64,000 nucleotides of DNA from Diadophis punctatus similis. Lineage: Eukaryota; Chordata; Lepidosauria; Squamata; Dipsadidae. This document shows, in pieces, positions 44,005 through 54,586 of the stretch. The translations under genes were made by a program, and so were the position numbers. The notes beneath the pieces were generated by a model. That model saw only the letters and a program-made list of their open reading frames with translations, had not been told where the DNA came from and ran no database searches. Where the stretch lies: the NCBI GenBank assembly GCA_023053685.1, contig JALIGW010000026.1:5483684-5547683 (forward strand). The letters are read 5' to 3'. Each line of letters begins with the position of its first letter. Positions within the stretch are counted from its first letter, which is position 1.

Positions 44005-44487
44005 CGTATTTTTCGGAGTATAAGACGCACCTTTTTCCTCCCCAAAAGAGGCTGAAAATTTGGGTGCGTCTTATACTTCGAATGTAGCTTTTTCGAAGCA
44101 TTTTTTTCCAGCCCTAACGAGGTGCTAAGTGCCCAAAAGGGAGCGCTTCGTGCGTGCTCATCTGGGGCGCGACCAGGAAGAGGAGTTGCCCAGGGGCATG
44201 CGCGTGTCAAATATTTACTTCCGGTTTCTGGCACGCGCATGCGCGCCAGCCAGCAAGTCTTCCGGTTACTGCCATGCATGCGTACTCGCCGATCAGCTGG
44301 CCAGCGCTCATGCTCACAGACCAGCTCTTCCGGTTTCCGGCAGTGCCGCACACACAAAGGCCAGCTGATCGTCACGTCCGCATGCACGCCAGAAACCCGG
44401 AAGAGGGACGGCCGATGCCGCGCGTGCCAGGCGACATGGCTCCGCATGCTACTTCGGGCACGCGTGCCGTAGGTTCGCCATCACGGA
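44005..44487. mobile_element. Composite of a TATAAGACGCACC element and a hAT-like end
   Basis: 44005-44125 matches 26449-26570 (TATAAGACGCACC..GGTGCGTCTTATAC). 44126-44487 matches the 24408 family, ending GGTTCGCCATCACG. Flanks GAATATAG and GATATAGG suggest one composite insertion; this is uncertain. Confidence 0.6.
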
Positions 44488-44489
44488 TA

Positions 44490-44554
44490 TAGGGTCTCCT
44501 GCTTGAGAAGGGGGTTGGACTAGTAGACCTCCAAGTTCCTTTCCAGCTGTATTC

Positions 44555-44606
<52 letters not shown>
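44490..44606 (+). mobile_element. CR1 tail followed by (GATT)n
   Basis: GGGTTGGACTAGTAGACCTC at the CR1 end, then GATT repeats at 44556-44606. Confidence 0.85.
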
Positions 44607-44768
44607 AGGTCTTTGTTCCAGTCACTGGTCAAATCTGAGCTTGCTCAGCTTCCAACTACAAACAAGGGTGCGCAGATTTGCTTAGATCGGTGTGTGTGTG
44701 TGTGTGACTTACACGTTGACCTCAAAGCTCTGTCCCTTCTCATGTAGTTTTTCCTTCTCTCTCTGCAG

Positions 44769-44899
44769 GGAAGACAGAAAAGATTCTCGCGGAGTTTAGC
44801 CAATTCTACCAGGAACAATATGGAATTGCCCTGTTTAACAGCGTCCGCTTTGAGATCGAAGGGGGAACGGCTCCACAAGCCCAACTAATGCATCGCAAG
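44769..44899 (+). CDS. NIBAN2: NIBAN2 exon 2
   Basis: The acceptor is CTCTCTGCAG and the donor AAG|GTAAGT. The 131-bp exon completes codon 19 and encodes residues 19-62: GKTEKILAEFSQFYQEQYGI, then ALFNSVRFEIEG and PQAQLMHRK. Human NIBAN2 has KTGKILTEFLQFYEDQYGV and ALFNSMRHEIEG here, so the match is unambiguous and conserved. It forms the helical N-terminal segment preceding the PH domain. It ends in phase 0. This exon lies after a 32.9-kb repeat-filled intron, and intron 2 is 6,592 bp. Confidence 0.97.
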
Positions 44900-45278
44900 G
44901 TAAGTCAGACTTGACGCAACCTGTTGAGAAATAAGTTCTAAAGCTGCCCCCTCTCCCCCACCAAAAATCTAGTTCTTCTTCTTCATGAAGGTTCCTCAGG
45001 GAAGTCCCTGGGTAGAAGAGGAAGGATTTGGAGGCGTCCCAAGTTTTGTCATAGGAGAGGGAGGTGATCGTGTCTTTCCGATAGCGATCAGAGACATTGT
45101 CCTTAGGGTCTTTTGAGAGATGGGGGCAGGCGTGTGAGGGTACAGATGGGAGGAACATGTGTTGCTAGGAGGCAAAACAGAAGATGGGTGGAGGAGATGA
45201 CGCAAGGGGGAAAGAATGGCTTAACCAGGGTTGTCGAAAACAGCGGTGTTCACACCACCTTGTCGAGTTTGGGTAGAG

Positions 45279-45986
45279 CAGTAGTGGCCAACCTTAAGCA
45301 TACCATGCGCCAATTTTTTCACAGACGAGTTCAGATGCGCCATACAACTCAAGCATGTTTTTTTACCTTCTTATTTTCATGTTTGGGGTTGTAAAATAGG
45401 GATAGGGGTAGGATCTGCTTTGCTTAAGGGAGGAAAAGGAATAACTCAATCACGCAATTCAATTAATTAATTTACGCCATTTCAAAATTTGACCAACGTA
45501 ATATATATTTAATCTTGAATCTGTCTTTCAATCACTCCCAATACAAAAACCACGCTAGGACACTCAATAAAACACTGCTTCAAACTCCACGCCACGATGG
45601 CTCACTCAGAGCTGACTGACCATATCGAACGCTCGTCGCTCATTCGCACGTGACTTCAAACACATGATGTGTTGCTAGCGCGCGGTGTTTGCGATCGTTT
45701 GAGCAGGAACGCGCAATGGCAACACCGATAAAAATATTCGTACGTTTGTAAACCCGCCTAAAGTAACATCTCACAAGTTCCATTCTAAGTTTCAGACACC
45801 GAGAAGTTGAACATTACCGAAGGCTGAACGAATTGAACTGAGATCACTTTGGGGTGGAAAATATTAAGATGGATTCAGTTATGACACCTATTTTAAAAAA
45901 ATAAGTAGGCGCAAGGATGCAATGTGCCACTTGTAATCATCCAATGCGCCACGTTTGGCGCATGCGCCACGGTTTAGCCACCCCTG
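45279..45986. mobile_element. Non-autonomous hAT-like element, about 708 bp, perfect target duplication
   Basis: The termini are CAGTAGTGGCCAACCTTAAG and GGTTTAGCCACCCCTG; GGGTAGAG lies at 45271-45278 and 45987-45994. AATGCGCCACGTTTGGCGCA near the right end is a hairpin. No transposase frame is seen. Confidence 0.92.
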
Positions 45987-45994
45987 GGGTAGAG

Positions 45995-46329
45995 CTAACC
46001 TGTGTTTTAGTATAGTTTAGCACTTCCAAGAAACTTAACTTCTTTGGTTGGCTCACAATTCAGTATTGGGGGAACCCAGCGATTGAGTGAAGGAATTCTG
46101 TTTTGGAGCCGATTGTTTGAGATGGGATTTAAATGAGGTGACACCTGCAGGTTTAGCTCAGCTCCTGCTGAGCATCTGAGAACAAAATTTCCATGCAACA
46201 AAACAGAACTGGTTTCCTGAGATTCTGTTTCCCTTTATTTATTTGCATCCTGCCTTTATTATTTGTACAAATAGTTCGAAGTGGTGGACATACCCAATAC
46301 ACATTTCTCCTCCTCCTATTGTGAGGTGG
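45995..46329. other. Intron 2, no feature recognised
   Basis: Unique-looking DNA. Confidence 0.3.
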
Positions 46330-46980
46330 ATTGGCTGAGATAGGTGGACTGGCCCACAGTCACTCAGCTCCCTTTGGTGCCTTAGGCAGGACTAGAACTC
46401 GCTGTCTCCTGGTGATTGGCCCGAAGTGGGTTTTCATGGCTAAGGTGGGACTAGAACTCAATGTCTCCTGGTGATTGGCCCAAAGTCACCCAGTGGCTTT
46501 TCATGGCTAAGGCGGGACTAGAACTCGCTGTCTCCTAGTGATTGGCCCAAAGTCATTCACAGTGGGTTTTCATGGCTAAGGCGGGACTAGAACTCAATGT
46601 CTCCTGGTGATTGGCCCAAAATTACCCAGTGCGTTTTCATGGCTAAGGCGGGACTAGAACTCACTGTCTCCCGGTGATTGGCCCAAAGTCACCCACAGTG
46701 GGTTTTCATGGCTAAGGCGGGACTAGAACTCACTGTCTCCTGGTGATTGGCCCAAAGTCACCCAGTGGGTTTTCATGGCTAAGGCGGGACTAGAACTCAC
46801 TGTCTCCTGGTGATTGGCCCAAAGTCACCCAGTGGCTTTTCATGGCTAAGGCGGGACTAGAACTTACCGTCTCCTGGGGATTGGCTCAAAGTCAGACAGA
46901 TATCTTTCATGCCTGAGGTGGTACTAGAACTCACTGTCTCCTGGTGATTGGCCCAAAATCACACAGCGGTCAAAGTCACC
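46330..46980. repeat. Minisatellite, 67-69-bp unit, about nine copies
   Basis: GACTAGAACTC recurs at about 46390, 46449, 46516, 46585, 46652, 46721, 46788, 46855 and 46921. Each unit contains CTCCTGGTGATTGGCCCAAA and TTTTCATGGCTAAGGCGGGA. The first and last units are the most diverged. Confidence 0.95.
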
Positions 46981-47509
46981 TAACCTACTTTCCCAATCAA
47001 CCCCCATCAGTTTTTCTCACGATCAAGGGAATGGGTTCAAGGCATTCTCAACTTAAATAAGGCTGGGTTCTTGAGCCAGGGCACAGAAGGTTGTCTTGTG
47101 CGGGCCTGGGCCGGGTTGCAATTAGAGCCGGCCAAACAGACTTCGCTGTTCCGTTGTTTGTATTGTCGGCCGGTTCACTTCCCCACCCCCTCCCTCAAAA
47201 AAAAAAAGAAGGAAGGAAGGAAAAAATAACAGAGGCTGTGATTATTCTCCCCAGCTGATCTTCGCTCCTTCTTGCAAATGTAAACAGGCTAAGTGCTTAA
47301 TTGCAGCTCAGCCTGTCTGCCAAGGACGAAGAGACGCCCCGATGCAGACGGGCGTGCAGGATTCCGTCTGCCCTGAGTTTTTAATCAGGAGGGATGCTCC
47401 ATTTTCTAGCCCCATCGCATCCGGAATGACCAGTCCTTGGGGCAGACAGGCCTCCAGCATATTACACTAGCAAAGACAAACAGACATTGCTCCAAAACAG
47501 AAGTTTTAA
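46981..47509. other. Intron 2, no feature recognised
   Basis: Unique-looking DNA with an A-run at about 47198. Confidence 0.3.
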
Positions 47510-47622
47510 ATCAGAGGTCCCAAAGCTACGGGCAGCAGCCCGCTACCAGGCCCTGGTCTATTTGGAACCGGGCCACCACTCATGTGGCCTGGTTCCCTTC
47601 CCGCAAAGATTGGGTACCACTG
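47510..47622. mobile_element. Short hAT-like fragment
   Basis: CAGAGGTCCCAAAGCTACGG to GGGTACCACTG resembles the GGTCCCCAAC-type ends at 55331 and 55629. No target duplication is evident. Confidence 0.5.
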
Positions 47623-47625
47623 ATT

Positions 47626-47834
47626 TAGCCGCGGTGGTTAGAGTGCAGTACTGCAGGCTACTTTTGCTGACTGCCGGCTGCCTGAATCTCACCAGGCTCC
47701 AGGTTGACTCAGCCTTCCATCCTTCCGAGGTGGGTAAAATGAGGGCCCAGATTGTTGGGGCCAATCGGCTGACTCTGTAAACCGCTTAGAGAGGACTGTA
47801 AAGCGGTATACAAGTTTAAGTGCTATTGCTATTT
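47626..47834 (+). mobile_element. tRNA-derived SINE, truncated head
   Basis: CGCGGTGGTTAGAGTGCAGT to AAGTTTAAGTGCTATTGCTA. Confidence 0.85.
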
Positions 47835-47892
47835 AAGTGACATACCTGTCCATCTTTCCCCCTTTCCGTGCAGTAACACTTGTCCCCCCAGT

Positions 47893-48624
47893 ACAGGTAG
47901 TCCTCGATGTGCGACCACAATTCAGACGAGAATTTCTGTCACTAAGCAAGGCGGTTTTGCAGAGAGCCATGCCTGATTTTGCAACTTTTTTTTTTGCCCG
48001 GGTTGTGATGTGAATCGCCGAAGTTGTTAAGGGAATCCCATGCTCATTTATTTGGCATGTCCGAAGGCAGTTGGCAAGGTCCAAAATGGTGACCTCTAGG
48101 GCAGTGAAGTCAATTGTACGTGCGAGCCAATTGCCAAGTGGCCAAATTTTTATCCTATGACTGCGGGGACGCTATGACAGTCGCAAAAGGGGATCCCGTG
48201 AACCCGGGACATTGCAACCGTCATAAGTATGAGTCCTGGCAAAGTGGTGTGATGGCCTAGAAGTGGAGCTCTTGCCTCACAATCAGGGGGCTGTGAGTTC
48301 AATCCTAGATAGAGGCAGATATTTCTCTTTCTGGGCACGATGAGAATATATCTGCTGAACAAAACTCCGCATTGGCGACAGGAAGGGCATCCGGCCTTTC
48401 AAACACTCAGCTCCTTTCAGTTGCCCAGACTCCACCCCGCAAGGGATTATGGGGTCGTTAAAAGAAGATGATAAATATGAGTCCAAGCGCCCGAATTTTG
48501 ATCACATGACTACGGGGATGCTTCAACGGTTGTAAGTGCGGAAAACGGACATGTCTCTTTTTTCTGCACCGTGGTAACTATGAACGGTCACTAAACGAAC
48601 TGTTTCAGTCGAACACTACCTGTA
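47893..48624. mobile_element. TIR DNA transposon containing a nested SINE
   Basis: The ends are ACAGGTAGTCCTCGATGTGC and CGAACACTACCTGTA; a Sauria-type SINE lies at 48237-48470. Confidence 0.82.
48237..48470 (+). mobile_element. Sauria-type SINE with BovB-like tail
   Basis: The head ATGGCCTAGAAGTGGAGCTC and B-box-like GAGTTCAATCC are followed by TATCTGCTGAACAAAACTCC, GACAGGAAGGGCATCCGGCC and an AAGATGAT end, as in Sauria SINEs mobilised by BovB. A 14-bp duplication with one mismatch (ATAAGTATGAGTCC / ATAAATATGAGTCC) flanks it at 48223-48236 and 48471-48484. Confidence 0.88.
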
Positions 48625-49320
48625 CAAGTATTTTTATTTTTTTTGTAATCTATTACAAATCTATTTGTAATCTAATCTATGCTTATTAAGCCATCCCAGG
48701 ACTGATGAAACTCTGCAAATATTTGAGATTCCCCCAATCTTTCACCACCACCACCACTGGGCAATGCTATTTTTGAGCGCGCTTGACCATTTTCGTGAAC
48801 TTTGAGCTGTCCCAATATTTGCAGATAATTCGGATTTTGACTCCGTCCCCATCCCCCTCTTTCTCAACATAACTTCCTTTCTTCTGGCTTTTGATTGTTT
48901 TATTTTTCTTCCCCGTTTGTGGCTTTAATGTTTACATTGCCTTTTTAAGTAGTGGAAGTTAGAGTCTGGATTTTTTTGGCAGTATCAATAGGAAGGTGTT
49001 TAACTCTATCGTTTCTAAATGCCCTAGATTTCGAATTCCTTTTTCTCTTTTCCTATCTCCCTTCCAACTTTCTTATTCAATTTTTTTCTTGTTTTAGCTC
49101 ATTTAAACGATTACAATCCTTCTGATTATTCTTCCATCCATTGGTTGGTAATTAAATTCCCCTAAATCCAATATATTAATTATTTAATTTTACATGAAAA
49201 CCTTATGATAATATTAATTATTTGTTATTAAAATCTTTTATCCTTCCAAAAAAAGAAAAAGTATGATGAGTAAAGATATTAAGTGAGGAGAGGGAGCAAT
49301 ATGGCCTAAAATTAAGAGGC
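48625..49320. other. Intron 2, AT-rich sequence, no feature recognised
   Basis: No exon or clear repeat is identified. Confidence 0.3.
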
Positions 49321-49534
49321 ATAGCAATAGCAATAGCACTTAGACTTATATACCGCTTTACAGCCCTCTCTAAGTGGTTTACAGAGTTCAGCATATTGCC
49401 CCCAACAATCTGGGTCCTCATTTTACCGACCTCAGAAGGATGGAAGGCTGAATCAACCTTGAGCCGGTGAGATTTGAACAGCTGAACTGCTGAACTGCAG
49501 TGCTGCACTTTAACCACTGCGCCACCTCGGCTCT
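49321..49534 (-). mobile_element. tRNA-derived SINE, minus orientation
   Basis: ATAGCAATAGCAATAGCACT to ACTGCGCCACCTCGGCTC. Confidence 0.9.
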
Positions 49535-49559
49535 TCCTATAAGAATAAGAAGCAATGTA

Positions 49560-50115
49560 TTTTTTTATTCTGAAAGTTAAGCTATAGCGGTTGATTTGAG
49601 ATAAAATTGAAAATTAAATGGTGGTAGGCCCAGGAGACAAAATTAGGTTTTGAGGAGGCAGCATTAGATTAATAACATATACCCAGAATAAAGAATTATA
49701 TGTATAGAAATGATATAAAAATAACGATTTTAGAAGAGGCACCGAGAATTTTAAAAGGAATGGAATATGTTATCAGTCTGTTCAATATGAGAGGAATGAG
49801 GATAAGAATTACTCAGGGAAAGGGAAAGAGGGAGAAAGGAAGAAGTAGAAAGGTAGGGAGAAGAGAAGGAGTGGAGGGAAGTAGGAGAGAAGGAGTAAGA
49901 AGGTAGAAGGAGGGGATGGAGATAGAGGGAGGGAAGTATTAAGAGATGAAGGAAAACAGACTGATGAGCTCTAGTACAAAATAGGTGCTAAATAGGATAT
50001 TGATTTATGACTGATTGGATGAAATGTATAATGAAGTATATTATTGATATATTTTACGTATATGTATTGATATATGTACGGAAATTGTGGAGAAAAAATA
50101 AAAAAAATACAAAAA
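49560..50115 (+). mobile_element. L1-like LINE 3' end with A-rich tail (probable)
   Basis: Purine-rich, AT-rich DNA with a short ORF2-like stretch (ILKGMEYVISLFNMRGMRIR). It ends in GTGGAGAAAAAATAAAAAAA and A-rich sequence, typical of a LINE 3' UTR and tail. Confidence 0.6.
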
Positions 50116-50149
50116 AAAGAGGAAGGCGTTTAAAACAGCATGCATGCCT

Positions 50150-50310
50150 CTACTTACCTTCCCTACCGGTTCTGATCGGGACAGAAGTGCACATTTTGCA
50201 AGGGACCGGAGGACCGGTTCGGGAGCGTGGACCGCCGGTTCGGCGAGCGGCAGTAAATTTCCGCTACCAGTTCTACAGAACCGGTCCGAACCAGCAACAA
50301 CCCACCTCTG
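50150..50310. mobile_element. Non-autonomous hAT-like element, left end eroded
   Basis: The right end is CAACCCACCTCTG with CCGGTTCTGATCGG and TTCCGCTACC inside. Flanks GCATGCCT (50142-50149) and GTATGCCT (50311-50318) agree at 7 of 8 positions, although the left CAGAGGTGGG end is missing. Confidence 0.7.
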
Positions 50311-50319
50311 GTATGCCTG

Positions 50320-50800
50320 ACTAGTGAAAATGATAAAGCGAACATATAGATTTAAAGCCAGAAATATTCCTGTTAGGTCTTTTGCCAGAAAAAAATATAA
50401 TAAAGGGAGTATATATTAAATATACTGCATGTTTTGACGTCAGCGAGAATTGTATTTGCACAACATTGGAAACACGAGGAAACTCCTTCCAATGAAAATA
50501 TAATAAAAATATATATTAGATTGTGTGGAAATGGATAGGTTAACATTAAAGATAAAGGATAAAGAAGATACAGAATATTTTTTAACTTGGGATTTGTTTT
50601 ATCAATGGCTAGATAAAAGTAGAAATTAGAAGTTGGAAGAATACTATGATATACAAGCAAAGAATATTATTATTATTACTATTATTATTATGTATATGTA
50701 AAATGACCCAGACAATACACTGTTTATTAAATACCTACATTATATTAAAGAAAAATGTATAAATAAAAATGCTAAAACAAAACAGCATGTATGCCCCTTA
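50320..50800 (+). mobile_element. L1-like LINE ORF2 C-terminal fragment, degraded
   Basis: Recognisable text in shifting frames: CAACATTGGAAACACGAGGA (QHWKHEE), then KDKEDTEYFLTWDLFYQWLD. This corresponds to the same segment that is intact at 33142-33684. Confidence 0.65.
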
Positions 50801-50954
50801 ACAAAGGTTGATACCTAAAAACAGATTCACTTAAAATAAACCAGACTCAAAATAAATGTGGAACATTACAAAATGCATCAAAAAAGGATTTTTTAAAAAA
50901 GAAAAGGATTATGAGGGGAAGCAATTTCCACTTGTGTTTTAAGCGTCTCTATAC

Positions 50955-51404
50955 AGGATGTATCAACTTACGACCGCAATAGGGACCAGAAAATTTGTTG
51001 CTAAGCAATACAGTCGTTCAGTGAGACATCAAGTGACTTGTGCCCTTCCCTGCTGACTTCTATCTGACTACTATCTTCTTCTTCATGGTTATCTGGTGGT
51101 ATATGGGAGGCGGTGACCCTGTATGCCACAAAATTTCATTTTTAATGTATGCCAACATTCAAAGTGACAATAAAGTTATTCTATTCCCCGTTGACGTTGC
51201 GTGACAGAATCGAGCTCACAAACGTAACCTCAGGATGCTGCGTCCGTCGTAAATGTGCAACAGTTGCCAAGTGTCCAAATCACAGTCAGGGATGGTGCAG
51301 CTGTCTTAAACGTGAGGACCAGTCATAAATTGCTTTTTCCAGCAACCTGGTAACTTCAAACAGTTGCTAAACGAATGTTCGAGAATCAAAGGACTGCTTG
51401 TAAT
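50955..51404. mobile_element. TIR DNA transposon copy with a LINE-tail insert
   Basis: The family ends are recognisable. 51053-51187 is foreign, ending AAGTGACAATAAAGTTATTC, a LINE 3'-end-like motif. Confidence 0.65.
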
Positions 51405-51491
51405 GTGCCGAGGTCGCCCAAAGTCATTCAAAAGTATCCAGAGAATGTCTTCTCCAGCTCATGGTGTTTCTCCTCCTCTGTGTATCTCCAG

Positions 51492-51620
51492 GTACCTCTG
51501 GAAGACCGGATCATCTTCTCAGGCAACCTCTTCCAATACATAGAAGAAAACAAGAAATGGAGGAACCGTTTCAGCGTTGTACCCCTCAATTACGGGCTGG
51601 TACTCTACGAGAACAAACTG
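51492..51620 (+). CDS. NIBAN2: NIBAN2 exon 3 (start of PH domain)
   Basis: The acceptor is TGTATCTCCAG and the donor CTG|GTGAGG. The exon is 129 bp, 43 codons (residues 63-105), phase 0 at both ends. It reads VPLEDRIIFSGNLFQYIEEN and KKWRNRFSVVPLNYGLVLYE. Human has VPLDERIVFSGNLFQ and KKWRNRFSLVPHNYGLVLYE. The KKWRNRF segment with surrounding strands is the N-terminal part of the PH domain, where basic residues contact phosphoinositide headgroups in the family. A hAT-like element begins only 60 bp after the donor. Confidence 0.97.
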
Positions 51621-51679
51621 GTGAGGATTCTGGATTGTTTCATCAAAGCTAGCTTGGGTTGTTTGCAGAAGGAGAAAAA

Positions 51680-51856
51680 CAGTGGGTTTCACATGATGTT
51701 ACTACTGGTTCGCGTGCCGGCCTTCCGCGCATGCGCCCGGCCTCAAAAATATGCCTCAATAGGATGGCATAGAGCCGGAGTGGGTGGGCGGGTCCACCCG
51801 CGATTTCCGCTACCTGTTCGGGTGAACCGGTCCGAACCAGCTGAATATCACCACTG
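51680..51856. mobile_element. Non-autonomous hAT-like element close to exon 3
   Basis: CAGTGGGTTTCACATG to GAATATCACCACTG with the CCGGTCCGAACCAGC motif. The flanks show no clear 8-bp duplication. Confidence 0.7.
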
Positions 51857-51899
51857 GTCTATGGAGATTCTCCATCGTTCAGGTTACGGTTGTCCCAAA

Positions 51900-52059
51900 G
51901 GTGGTTTTCCAAAAGGCAACTGGACTTTCTTGGGTCTTTTTTTTCCCCTTGAAAATGTTTCGCTTCTCATCCAAGACGCTTCTTCACTTCAGTTCAGAAC
52001 CGAAGAAGCTTCCCGGAATGTTTTCAAGGAAGAAAACCAAAAAAGTCCAGTTGCCTTTA
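51900..52059. repeat. Imperfect foldback sequence
   Basis: GGCAACTGGACTTTCTTGG pairs with AAAAAAGTCCAGTTGCC, and AAGACGCTTCTTCA with GAAGAAGCTTCC. The left half is also present singly at 14640-14760. Confidence 0.75.
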
Positions 52060-52202
52060 GAATAGAATAGAATAGAATAGAATAGAATAGAATAGAATAG
52101 AATAGAATAGAATAGAATAGAATAGAATAGAATAATAGAATAGAATAGAATAGAATAGAATAGAATAGAATAGAATAGAATAGAATAGAATAGAATAGAA
52201 TA
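52059..52202. repeat. (AATAG)n microsatellite at a CR1 3' end
   Basis: Pentanucleotide tract abutting the CR1 terminus at 52203. Confidence 0.97.
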
Positions 52203-52690
52203 ACAGAGTTGGAAGGGACCTTGGAGGTCTTCTAGTCCAACCCCCTGCTTAGGCAGGAAACCCTACACTACTTCAGACAAATAGTTATCCAACATCTTCT
52301 TTAAAACGTCCAGTGTTGGAGCATTCACAACTTCTGGAGGCAAGCTGTTCCACTGATTAATTGTTCTAACTGTCAGGAAATTCCTCCTTAGTTCTAAGTT
52401 GCTTCTCTCCTTGATGAGTTTCCACCCATTGCTTCTTGTTCTACCCTCAGGTGCTTTGGAGAATAGCTTGACTCCCTCTTCTTTGTGGCAGCCCCTGAGA
52501 TATTGGAACACTGCTATCATGTCTCCCCTAATCCTTCTTTTCATTAAACTAAACATACCCAGTTCCTGCAACCGTTCTTCCTATGTTTTAGCCTCCAGTC
52601 CCCTAATCATCTTTGTTGCTCTTCTCTGTACTCTTTCTAGAGCCTCAACATCTTTTTTTTTACAGTGTGGTGACCAAAACTGGATGCACT
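52203..52690 (-). mobile_element. CR1 LINE 3' part with open ORF2 C-terminus
   Basis: The minus-strand frame 52571-52263 reads MKRRIRGDMIAVFQYLRG and [15 protein letters not shown]. One stop, relative to the 30915-31580 copy, lies just upstream in the CCTATG..TTTTAG region. Confidence 0.9.
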
Positions 52691-53059
52691 TCTTGGGTTT
52701 GCACACTGTCATTCAGTTCCAAGAGAAAACCTCAGGAGAAATACTCATTTATTATTATTATTATGCCACTGGAGAAGTGCAGGCTTCTAGGGAAGCTATG
52801 ATAGACCGAAGAGATCCATAATACCAGTAGGAAATATTGTAAATTTGCCAAGGGCACTGAAAACGAAAAAGGAATTTTTCCAACAGCCTGGCAATCAGTA
52901 GGCAGTTTCGGACATAATTGCTTGGAACATCTAGACAAGGTTCCGTAAAGTATGTTAGCTCTAGGGGAGGTCATTAGTATGATAGCTTTAGGGGGAGACA
53001 ATTAGTGGCAGGAATGTTGACCGCATGAAAATTATAGGTTTATATGTTCCCATCTCTAG

Positions 53060-53165
53060 GCCTATGAAAGAGGTCTCCAGCCCCGAATTCTCGTCAACAG
53101 CGCTGGCTACAAGATCCTCACCTCCCTAGACCAATATTTGGAATTGATCGGCAATAACTTAACAG
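53060..53165 (+). CDS. NIBAN2: NIBAN2 exon 4 (PH domain)
   Basis: The acceptor is CCCATCTCTAG and the donor AACAG|GTGAGT. The 106-bp exon encodes AYERGLQPRILVNSAGYKIL and TSLDQYLELIGNNLT plus one base (residues 106-140 and the first base of 141). Human has AYERQVPPRAVINSAGYKIL and TSVDQYLELIGNSLPG. It supplies the middle PH-domain strands. It is phase 0 in and phase 1 out, joining correctly to exons 3 and 5. A hAT-like element begins 88 bp after the donor. Confidence 0.97.
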
Positions 53166-53597
53166 GTGAGTTCTACTTGGTGTATCCCAGCTGCTCGTCT
53201 CTCGGATGCAGGATACTGACATTTAACAAATAGGGCTGATTTTTAGTTTAGGACAGGGGTCTCAAACTCAAGGCCCGTGGGCCAGATCTGGCCCCTGGGG
53301 GCCCCTTTGAAACAGCAAAGGATCGGCCCGCGGTGCCTCTGCCAGCCAAAACAGAGCTCGGAAGGGCTGTGCACAGCTCTCCCGGGCTCCATTTTTGGCC
53401 GCGACAGCCCTCTGCCAGTGAAAATGGGGCCTGTTTTCACTGGCAGAGGGCTGCCGGAGGCCGTTGCGGCTGAAAACGGGGCACAAGGGGGCTGCACGTG
53501 GCCCCCGGGCTCTGTTTTCACTAGCAGAGGCATCGCCTCTCAAAACAAACTAAACAAACAAAACAAAAGGAGCAATGTTTCCCCTTTTGCATTTGAG

Positions 53598-53841
53598 CAT
53601 AGCAATAGCAATAGCACTTAGACTTATATACCGCTTCATAGAGCTTTCCAGCCCTCTCTAAGCGGTTTACAGAGTTCAGCATGTTGCCCCCAACAATCTG
53701 GGTCCTCATTTTACCCACCTCGGAAGGACGGAAGGCTGAGTCAACCTTGAGCCTGGTGAAATTGGAACAGCTGAACTGCTGAACTAGCAATCAGCTGAAG
53801 GTCGCAGTGCTGCTTTTAACCACTGCGCCACCTCGGCTCCT
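53598..53841 (-). mobile_element. tRNA-derived SINE nested in the hAT-like element
   Basis: ATAGCAATAGCAATAGCACT to CACTGCGCCACCTCGGCTCC. Confidence 0.9.
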
Positions 53842-53842
53842 A

Positions 53843-54037
53843 TGCAAGAAGGGTCAGGGAAGGAGAAAGGGAAAGAGAAAAGACAAAGAAAAAGAAGGGA
53901 AGATGGGAAGAGAGCAAGGAAGGAAAAAGAAGGAAGAAGGGGAAGAAGAAAGGAGAAGAAAGAGGGAAGGAAAAAGGGAGGAAGGAAGGAAGGAAGGAAG
54001 GAAGGAAGGAAGGAAGGAAGGAAGGAAGGAAGGAAGG
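53843..54037. repeat. Purine tract ending in (GAAG)n
   Basis: An A/G-rich strand turns into pure GAAG from about 53973, directly beside the SINE head. Confidence 0.93.
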
Positions 54038-54225
54038 TTATAATGATAGTGAGGGAGGTCTGAGGCAAGTCCTGGTTTAGCACTTGGCCAACACAGGTGT
54101 CGCCGACACGAGTGACATTGAGCTGGCCATGCCCACCCTGGCCATGCCCACCCCAGGCCCCCAAGGTCAAACACAACCCTGATGTGGTCCACAATGAAAT
54201 TGAGTTTGACACCCCTGGTTTAGGA

Positions 54226-54586
54226 GGTCCAGCCTCCTTTGTTGAAGCTCTTCTTTGCAAGGGTTGGTGCGGCTCCCGCCTCTTCGGGAAAGCCACTTGA
54301 AAGGGAATTGTTTGGACTTGGGTTATCTGAAGGCCACTTTGGGACCTGCAGGAAGGATCTGTCAAGGATGGTCAGTAAATAAAACACACTTCTCAAGTGG
54401 CCCTCCAGGCAGCTGAAGATGTGAGCTTCAAAAATTCTCAGGGCCGCCCGCCAAGAAGGAAATGGAATCTATGAAAGATCACTTCTTTCTGAGTTGCTCT
54501 TTGGCGTACAAAGGTGGAACAGAGAAGCGTTGGCAGTTAGAAAAGATCTTTGAAGTCTCCTCCTGGCAATTTCAGATTTCCTAATG
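54226..54586. other. Intron 4, no feature recognised
   Basis: Unique-looking DNA. Confidence 0.3.

Larger units (their letters stand above)
53254..54217. mobile_element. hAT-like element (GGCCCGCGGTGCCTC family) with nested SINE and (GAAG)n
   Basis: The termini are CAGGGGTCTCAAACTC and GAGTTTGACACCCCTG. The perfect duplication GTTTAGGA lies at 53246-53253 and 54218-54225. The 964 bp include a later SINE (53598-53841) and a purine tract. The uninterrupted relative at 23459 is 317 bp. Confidence 0.93.

Noticed and set aside
51375..52070. A 231-codon frame extending beyond NIBAN2 exon 3
   Set aside because: Only 51492-51620 matches NIBAN2. The donor at 51621 and the following hAT-like DNA show the rest is intron read-through.
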